From assembly GCF_012113595.1 (NCBI RefSeq), contig NZ_CP050831.1, positions 2,046,001-2,110,000 of the forward strand: DNA of 64,000 nucleotides, in the 5' to 3' direction. Each line of letters begins with the position of its first letter. Position 1 is the first letter of the stretch. The notes beneath the pieces are model-generated. The model did no database searches, was not told where the DNA came from, and saw only the letters and a list, made by a program, of their open reading frames with translations. This DNA comes from Bacteroides faecium. Lineage in GTDB: Bacteria; Bacteroidota; Bacteroidia; Bacteroidales; Bacteroidaceae. Positions 1 through 9,700 of this stretch are shown one piece after another. The translations under genes were made by a program, and so were the position numbers.

Positions 1-2
1 AT

Positions 3-1157
3 GGCAAGGCATACGTGGTACATAATGATGCTCCTGCTAAAGCAAACGAGCGTTACTCGGGACACCGTGTCATAAAAATATGGGATTATGATGTGGAGAA
101 TGATAAAGTGGTTCCGGGAACGGACCGGATCATTGTAAACGGTGGCGTCAATATAGAAGAAAAGCCGATATGGATTGAAGCTCCTCATATCTATAAAAAA
201 GATGGACGCTACTATTTAATGTGTGCCGAAGGAGGAACCGGAGGCTGGCATAGCGAAGTCATTTTTGTAAGTGATCATCCGAAAGGACCTTATCTTCCGG
301 CAAATAATAATCCTATTTTAACTCAACGTTATTTTCCTGCAAATCGGACGGATAAAGTAGACTGGGCTGGTCATGCAGATTTAGTGGAGGGACCCGACGG
401 AAAATATTATGGTGTATTTTTAGGAATACGCCCCAATGAGAAGAACAGAGTGAATACCGGACGCGAAACTTTTATTCTTCCGGTGGACTGGAGCGGAACA
501 TTTCCCGTTTTCGAGAATGGGCTTATCCCTATGAAACCTACATTGAAGATGCCTTCGGGAGTAGAGAACCAAACAGGGAAAAACGGTTATTTGCCTAGTG
601 GTAACTTTGTCTTTAAGGATGATTTCTCCGATAAGACATTAGATTTTAGATGGATCGGTCTTAGAGGTCCTCGTGAAGATTTCGTTGATATGACCGATAA
701 AGGGTTGCGGATCATCCCTTTTACCTCAAATATCAATGAAGTGAAACCTACTTCTACCTTGTTCTATCGTCAGCAGCATAATCAATTTACAGCGGCAGCG
801 ACCATGGAGTACAAACCGAAAAATGAGAAAGATTTTGCTGGTATAACATGTTATCAGAATGAAAGATATCACTATGTCTTCGGTATTACTAAAAAGGGAA
901 AAGACTATTACCTGATGCTGCAAAGAACCGAAAAAGGACAAGCGAGTGTCCTGGGTGAGGTGAAGATAGAAACAGAGAAACCTGTGACACTGCAAGTAGC
1001 AGCTAATGGAGATAATTATCGTTTTAATTATTCGATTGATGGCAAGGGTTTCATAAATTTAGGAGGAACCGTTTCCGGCGATATTCTTTCTACTAATGAG
1101 GCTGGTGGCTTTACAGGAACAATGATCGGACTGTATGCAACATCTGTTGGTAATTAG
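3..1157 (+). CDS. GH43 beta-xylosidase / alpha-L-arabinofuranosidase, 5' end outside window
   Basis: This is the C-terminal two thirds of a GH43 glycosidase that would remove xylose or arabinose from xylo-oligosaccharides. The frame is open from the first bases (G-K-A-Y before the first possible start), matching D-G-K-A-Y-I-V-N-N in the homologue at 4930-6663, so the start lies off the window. The catalytic acid Glu is in W-I-E-A-P-H. The second half is the beta-sandwich domain typical of XynB-type GH43 enzymes and ends with the same G-G-F-T-G-T...I-G-L-Y-A-T tail as the paralogue. The last residues (S-V-G-N-stop) differ from the paralogue (C-K-stop) and are followed at once by a GH31 fragment, so the extreme 3' end may be a deletion junction. 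Xylosidase versus arabinofuranosidase cannot be decided from sequence. Confidence 0.9.
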   Translation, partial: GKAYVVHNDAPAKANERYSGHRVIKIWDYDVENDKVVPGTDRIIVNGGVNIEEKPIWIEAPHIYKKDGRYYLMCAEGGTGGWHSEVIFVSDHPKGPYLPANNNPILTQRYFPANRTDKVDWAGHADLVEGPDGKYYGVFLGIRPNEKNRVNTGRETFILPVDWSGTFPVFENGLIPMKPTLKMPSGVENQTGKNGYLPSGNFVFKDDFSDKTLDFRWIGLRGPREDFVDMTDKGLRIIPFTSNINEVKPTSTLFYRQQHNQFTAAATMEYKPKNEKDFAGITCYQNERYHYVFGITKKGKDYYLMLQRTEKGQASVLGEVKIETEKPVTLQVAANGDNYRFNYSIDGKGFINLGGTVSGDILSTNEAGGFTGTMIGLYATSVGN

Positions 1158-1171
1158 AAACCTTATTATTC

Positions 1172-1363
1172 TATAATTATGAAAAAGGAGCTTATACGGA
1201 AATTCCAATCTCTTGGAATAATGCATCTCGTAAATTGACGATAGGGGCAAGAAAAGGTGCGTATGAGGGAATGTTGAAGAACCGTAAGTTTACTGTAACC
1301 CTTCAGGACGGGACTCAAAAAAGCGTTGATTATAGTGGGAAGGCAGTTTCTGTAAAGTTTTGA
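1172..1363 (+). pseudogene. 3' remnant of a GH31 alpha-xylosidase-type gene
   Basis: In a frame different from the preceding GH43, an open reading of about 63 codons begins Y-N-Y-E-K-G-A-Y and runs through W-N-N-A-S-R-K-L-T-I-G and G-M-L-K-N-R-K-F to K-A-V-S-V-K-F and a TGA stop at 1361-1363. This is the characteristic C-terminal beta-domain ending of Bacteroidetes GH31 alpha-xylosidases. It has no start codon, signal peptide or catalytic domain. The simplest reading is that a deletion removed nearly all of a GH31 gene that once lay between the GH43 and the GH97. Confidence 0.8.
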
Positions 1364-1416
1364 TTGTAATAGAATGTGTGATTATGTCAGTAGAAAAGAA
1401 TCTGAAAAGTAGAAAT

Positions 1417-3360
1417 ATGATGAAGTCTTTTATAGTAATGGCTATGCTATTGGGGAGTAGCGTTGCAAGTGCAGAAAATAAACAGATAACAAGTCCTGAT
1501 GGGAAGCTGGTAGTAACAGTCTCAGATATGGATGGAAGACCCTCTTATTCTGTTAGTTATGACAATGTTCTCTTTTTGAAGCCATCTCCATTGGGGATTA
1601 TTGCAAATATTGGAGATTTTTCATCGGGGATGTCGCTGGAAAAGAATGTTTCAACAAATAAAATAGATGAAACATACGAGTTGGCTTCTATTAAGCAGAA
1701 CAAGGTTCGTTATGTGGCCAATGAAGCTGTATTTTCGTTTACACAACAAGGGAAAACAATTTATGATGTTATATTCCGCATAAGTAATAACGATGTTGCT
1801 TTTAAATATAAGATGTATCCGCAAGGTGAGACACTAAGTTGCGTGGTTAAGCAAGAAGTTACAGGATTTGCGTTTCCTGACGGAACCACCACTTTCCTTT
1901 GTCCGCAAAGTAAACCGATGGGGGGATTTGCCCGTACTTCTCCAAGTTATGAGACGTCTTATACGGTAGATGATGCCGCAGGGAAAAATGGCTGGGGAGA
2001 AGGATACACATTTCCCTGCTTGTTCCGTAATGGAGATAACGGTTGGGTGCTTGTTTCCGAAACGGGAGTAAATGGTGGATATTGTGCGAGCCGTCTGTTG
2101 GGACACAAAGAAGGAACGTATACAATCGGATTTCCGCAAGAAGGTGAAGCAAATGGGAATGGTACGGTTTCTCCGGGGATAGCGTTGCCGGGCGAGACGC
2201 CTTGGCGTACTATTACTGTGGGCAAGACTTTGGCTCCAATAGTGGAGACAACGGTTCCTTTTGATGTTGTAAAACCGCTTTATCCTGCAAAAGGAGAGTA
2301 TACGTATGGCAGGGGTTCATGGAGCTGGATTATCGGTATGGATGGAAGTACTAATTATAAAGAGCAACTCCGGTATATTGATTTCTCGGCAGCAATGGGC
2401 TATCAGTCTGTGTTGGTGGATGCTTTGTGGGATAAGCAAATAGGACGTGATAAAATTGAAGAATTGGCTAAATATGGGAAGGATAAAGGGGTAGCTCTTT
2501 ATTTGTGGTATAATTCGAATGGGTATTGGAATGATGCTCCGCAAACTCCGAGGGGTATGATGGATAATGCGATAGCTAGACGTAAGGAGATGAAATGGAT
2601 GCAAAGCATTGGTATCCGTGGAATAAAAGTTGACTTTTTCGGAGGTGACAAGCAAATGACTATGCAGTTGTATGAGGATATTTTGTCGGATGCAAACGAG
2701 TATGGCCTTTTAGTTATTTTCCATGGATGTACTTTGCCTCGTGGCTGGGAACGTATGTATCCTAACTTCGCATCGAGTGAGGCTGTATTGGCTAGTGAAA
2801 ATCTTCATTTCTCTCAAGGCAGTTGTGATAATGAGGCCTTTAATGCCACCCTGCATCCGTTTATTCGTAACACTGTAGGTAGCATGGATTTTGGAGGTAG
2901 TGCATTGAACAAATATTATAATGCGGATAATGCTCCACGGGGAAGCCGGCGGGTGACATCAGATGTCTACGCACTGGCTACGGCGGTTCTATTTCAGAGC
3001 CCGGTACAACATTTCGCTTTGGCACCGAATAATCTGACTGATGCTCCTGTGTGGGCTATTGATTTTATGAAAGAGGTTCCAACGACTTGGGGCGAGGTAC
3101 GTTTCATTGACGGTTATCCTGGTAAATACGTTATTCTTGCCCGTCGTCATGGCGACAAATGGTATATTGCCGGAGTAAATGCGCAGAAGGAAACACTGAA
3201 ACTTAAAGTTAATTTGCCGATGTTCTCCAATGGAGAAAAGGTGAGACTATTCAGTGATGATAAGGCATTGCAGGGTGGTGTGAAACAAATAGAAATAGGA
3301 AAGATACAAGAATTACAATTGGCTATTCCTTGCAATGGTGGAGTATTAATAACCAAATAA
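1417..3360 (+). CDS. GH97 glycosidase, probably retaining alpha-galactosidase type
   Basis: The 647-residue product is a secreted GH97 enzyme: an N-terminal beta-sandwich, a (beta/alpha)8 barrel from about residue 285, and a C-terminal beta-domain. I chose ATG 1417 (or 1420) because it begins a clean signal peptide ending A-S-A; earlier in-frame starts (TTG 1360, ATG 1384) add a non-signal stretch, and TTG 1360 overlaps the GH31 remnant. Asp406 in G-I-K-V-D-F-F is where the retaining GH97 subgroup (B. theta BT1871 type alpha-galactosidases) carries its nucleophile; the inverting alpha-glucosidase SusB type lacks it. It would remove alpha-galactosyl decorations from complex xylans in the periplasm. 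The next gene starts 20 bp downstream. Confidence 0.88.
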   Translation: MMKSFIVMAMLLGSSVASAENKQITSPDGKLVVTVSDMDGRPSYSVSYDNVLFLKPSPLGIIANIGDFSSGMSLEKNVSTNKIDETYELASIKQNKVRYVANEAVFSFTQQGKTIYDVIFRISNNDVAFKYKMYPQGETLSCVVKQEVTGFAFPDGTTTFLCPQSKPMGGFARTSPSYETSYTVDDAAGKNGWGEGYTFPCLFRNGDNGWVLVSETGVNGGYCASRLLGHKEGTYTIGFPQEGEANGNGTVSPGIALPGETPWRTITVGKTLAPIVETTVPFDVVKPLYPAKGEYTYGRGSWSWIIGMDGSTNYKEQLRYIDFSAAMGYQSVLVDALWDKQIGRDKIEELAKYGKDKGVALYLWYNSNGYWNDAPQTPRGMMDNAIARRKEMKWMQSIGIRGIKVDFFGGDKQMTMQLYEDILSDANEYGLLVIFHGCTLPRGWERMYPNFASSEAVLASENLHFSQGSCDNEAFNATLHPFIRNTVGSMDFGGSALNKYYNADNAPRGSRRVTSDVYALATAVLFQSPVQHFALAPNNLTDAPVWAIDFMKEVPTTWGEVRFIDGYPGKYVILARRHGDKWYIAGVNAQKETLKLKVNLPMFSNGEKVRLFSDDKALQGGVKQIEIGKIQELQLAIPCNGGVLITK

Positions 3361-3379
3361 CCATTTTAAATAAAAGAAT

Positions 3380-4711
3380 ATGAGAAACTTTAAATTTTTA
3401 GGCGTGTCGTTTTTGTTGGCAATCACTGCCGCTACTTCAGGAACTGCACAAAATCCTATTATACAAACAAAATATACTGCCGATCCGGCTCCGATGGTAT
3501 ATAACGATACCGTTTTCCTTTATACAACCCATGATGAGGATGATGCCGAAGGATTCAAAATGTTGGACTGGTTGCTTTATACCTCCACTGATATGGTGAA
3601 TTGGACCGATCACGGAGCGGTCGCTTCTCTGAAGAGTTTTGATTGGGTGAAACGTGATAATGGTGCCTGGGCAGAACAGGTCATCGAACGTAATGGCAAG
3701 TTTTACATGTATTGCCCGATTCACGGTAATGGTATTGGCGTATTGGTATCCGACTCTCCTTACGGTCCTTTTAAAGACCCTTTGAATAAACCATTAGTTT
3801 GGCAAAAAGAGCATTGGGATGATATTGACCCTACCGTATTTATTGATGATGACGGACAAGCGTATATGTATTGGGGCAATCCGAATGTTTATTATGTGAA
3901 ACTGAATGAAGATATGATTTCATATTCGGGGGAAATAGTCAAATTGGCTGATAAACCGGAACATTATCAGGAAGGTCCGTGGGTATATAAACGTAACGGT
4001 CATTATTATATGGCTTTTGCTTCTACTTGTTGTCCGGAAGGGATTGGCTATGCTATGAGCGACAAAGCTACCGGACCATGGAGTACAAAAGGATATATTA
4101 TGCGTCCAACGGAAAGAACCAGAGGAAATCATCCCGGAATTATTGATTATAAAGGCAGTTCTTATGTGTTCGGCCTAAATTATGATTTGCTTCATCTGGA
4201 GACTTTCGACCATAAAGAACGTCGTTCGGTATCTGTTGCAAAAATGCATTATAATCCGGATGGAACCATTAAGGAAGTTCCTTATTGGCAGGAGACGAAA
4301 CTGGAACAGATTGAAAACTTTAATCCTTACCGTAGAGTGGAAGCCGAAACGATGGCTTGGGGATATGGTCTGAAAGCTGAAAATCATAAGAATGGTGGTT
4401 TGTATATAACCGATATTGATGATAATGAATATCTGTGTGTGCGTGGTGTCGACTTTGGCAAGAAGGGAGCAAAGAAATTCAGTGTAAGCGCAGCTTGTGT
4501 TGAAAAAGGCGGAATGATAGAAATTCGTCTGGACAGCACGGAAGGTCCGGTAATAGGCTGTGTCAGTATATCACCAACAGGAGGACTGGATATATATAAA
4601 CAGATGTCATGCCGGATAAAGAATGCAAAGGGGGTACATGATCTTTATTTCTGCTTTAAAGGAGAGAAAGGAAACAAACTTTTCAATCTGGATTATTGGG
4701 AATTTGAATAG
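3380..4711 (+). CDS. GH43 glycosidase with C-terminal CBM6
   Basis: This 443-residue secreted protein has a signal peptide ending near residue 23. Its five-bladed GH43 propeller covers about 25-310, with catalytic base Asp35 in A-D-P-A-P-M, the pKa-modulating Asp in D-I-D-P-T-V-F and the acid Glu in Q-E-G-P-W. A CBM6-like beta-sandwich follows (Y-R-R-V-E-A-E-T to the end). GH43-CBM6 proteins of this layout in Bacteroides are usually arabinofuranosidases or xylosidases acting on arabinoxylan oligosaccharides. It is paralogous to the gene at 23342-24727, and the two bracket the SusCD core. No acidic lipobox is seen, so it is probably periplasmic. Confidence 0.9.
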   Translation: MRNFKFLGVSFLLAITAATSGTAQNPIIQTKYTADPAPMVYNDTVFLYTTHDEDDAEGFKMLDWLLYTSTDMVNWTDHGAVASLKSFDWVKRDNGAWAEQVIERNGKFYMYCPIHGNGIGVLVSDSPYGPFKDPLNKPLVWQKEHWDDIDPTVFIDDDGQAYMYWGNPNVYYVKLNEDMISYSGEIVKLADKPEHYQEGPWVYKRNGHYYMAFASTCCPEGIGYAMSDKATGPWSTKGYIMRPTERTRGNHPGIIDYKGSSYVFGLNYDLLHLETFDHKERRSVSVAKMHYNPDGTIKEVPYWQETKLEQIENFNPYRRVEAETMAWGYGLKAENHKNGGLYITDIDDNEYLCVRGVDFGKKGAKKFSVSAACVEKGGMIEIRLDSTEGPVIGCVSISPTGGLDIYKQMSCRIKNAKGVHDLYFCFKGEKGNKLFNLDYWEFE

Positions 4712-4848
4712 CTTTTATTCAAAAAAAAATAAGATTGTAATGTGCTTATAATCAGTGTAATTGTTTGGGTGTGCTACAAGGGGAAAGATAGATGTAACAT
4801 TGAAAATGAAGATGTTATTTAGGAAAAGAAGCCCGTAACATAATTATG

Positions 4849-4878
4849 TTTGTAGTTTTATAAGCTGGCATATCTTTG
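4849..4878 (+). promoter_or_regulatory. Bacteroidetes-type promoter of the xylan operon
   Basis: TTTG at 4849-4852 is followed after 18 bases by TATCTTTG at 4871-4878, which fits the Bacteroides -33/-7 pattern (TTTG, then TAnnTTTG). Transcription would begin around 4885, giving a leader of about 45 bases before ATG 4930. The box overlaps the upstream TTG at 4876, so the extended reading frame from there cannot be the real start. The AT-rich sequence upstream (4715-4848) would hold the site for the HTCS regulator. Confidence 0.7.
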
Positions 4879-4929
4879 CAGAAAAAGATCAGTAATTCAT
4901 ATTTGATTATAAAGAAAATAAGAGGTATT

Positions 4930-6663
4930 ATGAAGAATACACAGGTAATACAATTAATGTCAATCGTCCGGCTCTCCATATTTATGTTGGGGATAACAAT
5001 GATGTCATGTAACTCAAAGAAAGAACAACAATTACCGGTTATTGGAAAATCTGTGGCTCTCTTTGATTATTTTTCTTATAAAGGAAATGATGATTTTTAT
5101 ATTTCCAATCCTCTGTCAGATGAAGACTATTTCTATAATCCTATTTTGCCGGGATGGTATTCTGATCCTAGTGTTTGCACAAATGGAGAAGGTGATTATT
5201 TCCTGGTAACATCTACATTCACTTATTTCCCCGGTGTTCCTATTTTTCACAGCAAAGACTTGGTGAATTGGAAACAGATAGGGCATGTGTTGAACCGTGC
5301 TTCGCAATTAGTGAATATGGAAGGACAGAAAGTGAGTGGCGGTATTTTTGCTCCGGCTATTTCTTATAATCCGTATAACAAGACATATTATATGGTAACA
5401 ACCAATGTCGGAGCCGGAAATTTCTTTGTTAAGACGCAAGACCCGTTTGGTGAATGGTCGGAACCCGTCATGTTGCCGGAGGTCGGAGGTATTGATCCTT
5501 CTTTCTTTTTTGATGAAGATGGTAAGGCATATATTGTTAATAATGATGAGGCTCCGGATAATAAACCTGAATATAGCGGACACCGTACTATACGCATACA
5601 AGAGTTTGATGTGAAAACAGATAAGACGATCGGTCCCCGTAAAATTCTTGTAAACAAAGGAGCTCAACCGGCAGACAAACCAATTTGGATAGAAGGCCCT
5701 CATTTATATAAGATAAATGGAAAGTATTTCTTGATGTCTGCTGAAGGTGGAACGGGGAACTGGCATTCGGAAGTGATTTTCCGTGCTGATTCTCCGATGG
5801 GTAAATATCTTCCATGGGAAAACAATCCGATCCTGACGCAAAGGCATTTGAATTCTGATCGTCCGAATTCAGTAACTTCTGCTGGCCATGCAGACTTGAT
5901 TCAAACAAAGGAAGGTGATTGGTGGGCTGTTTTTCTGGCTTGTCGTCCTATTAATAATCAGTTTGAGAATTTGGGACGTGAAACATTTATGATGCCGGTG
6001 AAATGGAGTGAAGACGGTTTCCCGTACATGACTCAAGGTGATGATTTAGTACCTATGATTGTAAAACGTGAAGGTGTGAAACGCGATACGACAGTTACTT
6101 ATGGTAATTTCGAGTTAATAGAGAATTTTGATTCTCCTATACTTGATATGACCTGGATGACTTTAAGAACTTCTGCTTCCGATCTATATTCTTTGTCGGA
6201 AACACCCGGATACCTGACCTTGAAGTGTGCAGATATTAGCGCTACGGAAAAGAAGACTCCGGCATTTGTCTGTCGTCGATTACAACATCATAAATTTGAG
6301 TGTGCTACTCGCATGTTGTTCAATCCTTCTGACGATAAGGAAACAGCCGGAATGCTGTTGTTTAAAGATGAGACGTATCAATATTTCTTCTGCTTGAATA
6401 AAGTGGGTGAGAATAAAAATATTTCTCTGAAACAAATCGGTGAAAAGGAACAGACTTTGGCTTCAGATGAAATAGACGCAAATACAAATGAAGTATATTT
6501 GAAATTAGTATCTCAAGGAATTGGTTATGATTTCTATTATTCTATTGATGGTGAAAAAAGCTGGAAACTGCTTTGTAAAGATGTAGATCCTAGTTATCTC
6601 TCTACTACAACGGCTGGTGGATTTACCGGTACTACAATCGGATTATACGCTACTTGCAAATAA
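4930..6663 (+). CDS. GH43 lipoprotein, XynB-like with C-terminal beta-sandwich
   Basis: The 577-residue product has a type II signal (M-M-S-C, Cys27) followed by basic N-S-K-K-E, which suggests the periplasmic face rather than surface display. Its GH43 domain has the catalytic base Asp in G-W-Y-S-D-P-S, the modulator Asp in G-I-D-P-S-F-F-F-D, and the acid Glu in W-I-E-G-P-H. The C-terminal half is the XynB-type beta-sandwich. It is closely paralogous to the truncated GH43 at the left edge. ATG 4930 is preferred over the upstream TTG because the promoter -7 box lies on that TTG. It would release xylose or arabinose from imported oligosaccharides. The 120-bp AT-rich gap before the SusC gene shows no convincing promoter. 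Confidence 0.9.
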   Translation: MKNTQVIQLMSIVRLSIFMLGITMMSCNSKKEQQLPVIGKSVALFDYFSYKGNDDFYISNPLSDEDYFYNPILPGWYSDPSVCTNGEGDYFLVTSTFTYFPGVPIFHSKDLVNWKQIGHVLNRASQLVNMEGQKVSGGIFAPAISYNPYNKTYYMVTTNVGAGNFFVKTQDPFGEWSEPVMLPEVGGIDPSFFFDEDGKAYIVNNDEAPDNKPEYSGHRTIRIQEFDVKTDKTIGPRKILVNKGAQPADKPIWIEGPHLYKINGKYFLMSAEGGTGNWHSEVIFRADSPMGKYLPWENNPILTQRHLNSDRPNSVTSAGHADLIQTKEGDWWAVFLACRPINNQFENLGRETFMMPVKWSEDGFPYMTQGDDLVPMIVKREGVKRDTTVTYGNFELIENFDSPILDMTWMTLRTSASDLYSLSETPGYLTLKCADISATEKKTPAFVCRRLQHHKFECATRMLFNPSDDKETAGMLLFKDETYQYFFCLNKVGENKNISLKQIGEKEQTLASDEIDANTNEVYLKLVSQGIGYDFYYSIDGEKSWKLLCKDVDPSYLSTTTAGGFTGTTIGLYATCK

Positions 6664-6783
6664 TTATTTTTTTTATATAAATCTAATACTAGTAACTATG
6701 GGTGGTATTTATAATGATAGCTAATGCAATTAAAAAAAGAATGATGATTAGAAAACAATGTAGTTAATTAACATCTTAAACTA

Positions 6784-9700
6784 ATGGTAATGAAAAATGT
6801 AACGAAGAAAATTCAAAAGATTCCTTACTTGTTTCTCCTTATGTTGTTTAGTTTTGTAACAGCATCAGCACAAAAAGGGATAACGGTGAGGGGAACGGTT
6901 CTTGATAGTAATGGTGAGACAATCATTGGAGCCTCGGTAACTTTAAAAGGTAATAATTCCGTAGGTACGATCTCGGATATAGATGGAAACTTTGTATTGA
7001 CCATACCCAATGAGAAGTCCACTCTTGTTGTTTCGTATGTAGGAATGAAGCCACAGGAAGTAAAAGTGGTTTCCAAAGGTCTTATTAAAGTGGTGTTGGA
7101 AGATGATACTAAACAACTGGAAGAAGTAGTAGTTGTAGGTTACGGACAACAGAAGAAAGCGAGTGTGGTAGGTGCTATCACGCAGACCACTGGAAAAGTA
7201 TTGGAACGGGCGGCTGGTATTTCTGATATTGGTGCGGCGTTAACCGGTAACCTGCCGGGGGTTATAACGACTCAAAGTTCCGGTATGCCGGGTGAAGAAG
7301 AACCGAAAATCACAATACGTGGGACTAGTTCATGGAATAATAGTGACCCGTTGGTACTGGTGGATGGCATAGAACGTCCGATGAGCAGTGTGGATATTGC
7401 TTCTGTACAATCTATTTCTGTCTTGAAGGATGCTTCTGCAACTGCTGTTTATGGTGTGAAAGGTGCAAATGGTGTCATTTTGGTAACGACCAAACGCGGA
7501 ACTGAGGGAGCTGCCCAAATAAACATAGCAGCCAATGCCACGATGAAGATACCTTCCAAGCTTCCTAACAAGTTGGATTCTTATGATGCTTTGATGGCGC
7601 GCAATATGGCTATTGAGCATGAGTTGAGCTTGTATCCGGATTCATGGTCGTACATAAAGCCGCAGGCAATAATTAATAAGTATCGTAATCCGGCAAATTT
7701 GGAAGAAGCGGAACGCTATCCGAATGTGGACTGGCAGGATGTATTGTTCAAAGACTATGCGATGTCCTACAATGCAAATGTGAATGTCAGCGGTGGAACT
7801 CGGTTTGTAAAATATTTCGCTTCTGTCGATTATGTGCATGAGGGGGACTTGTTCGATGTATTTGATAATGGGCGTGATTATAATTCCGGTTATGGATATG
7901 ACAGAATTAATGTACGTAGTAATCTGGATTTTCAGATAACCAAGAGTACTGTTTTTAAGGTTAATGTAGCAGGCTCTAATGGATACAAGAAAACTCCTTA
8001 TAATAATTCCAATTATGATAGTTCGGCCGACTGGTCGATTGCCCAGCAGTGGGCGGGGGCGTATAATATTGCTCCGGATGTATTCCTTCCCAAATATTCG
8101 GATGGTTCGTGGGGATATTATCCGAATATTTCGAATGTTACCAACTCTGCAGAGAATGTTTCATTGGGAGGTACGATGACTACCACTACTACACAGATAA
8201 CAACTGACTTTGCATTGGAGCAGGATTTGAGCTTTATAACGAAAGGATTGAGTGCAAGGGCTATGGTTTCTTGGGATAATACTTTTGTAGAATGGAAGCG
8301 CGGTATCAATGACCTATATAACGACGCACAACATAAATGGATTAATCCGGATACAGGTGAGGTCAGTTATAAAAAGTCGTATGACAACAATACAGGTTTT
8401 GATTTTATGCAGGGTGTAATGTGGAATACGGAAGGTGGTGAAGTCAAGAATTGGGCGACACAGCGTAACCTTAATTATCAGGCACAATTAAATTGGGCCC
8501 GTAGTTTTGGAAAGCATAATGTTACCCTTATGGGATTGTTCAGTCGTCAGGAAACGGCTACAGGAAGTGAAATTCCTCACTATCGTGAAGACTGGGCATT
8601 CCGTACTACTTATAATTGGGCGGATCGGTATTTTATTGAATATAATGGTGCTTATAATGGTTCCGAGAAGTTCAGCAAAGAAAATCGTTTTGCATTCTTT
8701 AATTCCGGTGCTATCGGATGGATGGTTAGTGAAGAACCGTTTATGAAATTCTTGAAAGAACGCAGAATTTTGGATATGTTGAAAATTCGTGCTTCTTATG
8801 GTGAAATCGGTGATGATAATGTAAAAACACGTTGGTTGTATATGAACCAATGGGCTTACGGCGGAACCTCGTCTTTGGATGTAGATCGTGGTGAAAGCCC
8901 ATATACTTGGTATCGTGAATCAGCAGTGGGTAATTCTGATGTGCATTGGGAGAAAGTAAAGAAATTGAATTTTGGTATTGATTACTCGTTTTTGGATGGT
9001 TTGTTTGCAGGTAGCGTGGAAGTCTTTCGTGATAAACGTACTGATATTCTGGTGGGTGGAAGTGATCGGGCTATTCCTTCTTATTTTGGTACTACAGCAG
9101 TTACTGCTAACTTAGGTAAGGTTAGAACCAAAGGTTATGAGTTGGAACTTCGTATCAACAAGACATTTTCCAATAAGATGCGCGTTTGGGCTAATATGAG
9201 CATGACCCATGCGGAGAATAAGATACTTGAAAAAGACGATGCTCCATTGTTGGCTGGGTATCAAAAGGTGGCTGGTTATGCCATTGGTCAGAATAAGGCA
9301 TATATTGATAATGGATATTTGAATTCTTATGACGATGTAATTGGTAGCCCGCAGCATGATACAAACAATTCACAACGTCTTCCCGGAGACTATTATATTG
9401 TCGATTTCAATGGGGATGGTGTCGTCGACAGCAAGGACCAAGCTCCTTACGGTTACTCTGATACTCCACAGAACACATATAATGCTACTCTTGGCTTTGA
9501 GTGGAAAGGATTCAGCGCTTTTGTTCAGTTCTATGGTGTAAATAATGTGACTCGTGTCGTCCAGTTGACCAGTTTCGGCAGTCAGATGAATACGGTGTAC
9601 GACCAGGGTAGCTGGTGGTCAGAGGCTGGCGATGCGGCCGATGTTGTAACTCCGCGCTGGTTGTCAAAGGTGAGCAGTTACAGTAATGGTACGCAATACT

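Noticed and set aside
1059..1250. Small minus-strand gene at the GH43/GH31 junction
   Set aside because: It overlaps the GH43 end and the GH31 remnant, both of which read convincingly on the plus strand.
4876..4929. Longer N-terminus for the GH43 lipoprotein
   Set aside because: It would start on the promoter -7 element and bury the lipoprotein signal behind 18 residues.
6664..6783. Separate promoter for the first SusC
   Set aside because: The AT-rich gap has no TTTG plus TAnnTTTG pair at proper spacing; the promoter at 4849 is likelier to serve the SusCD genes.
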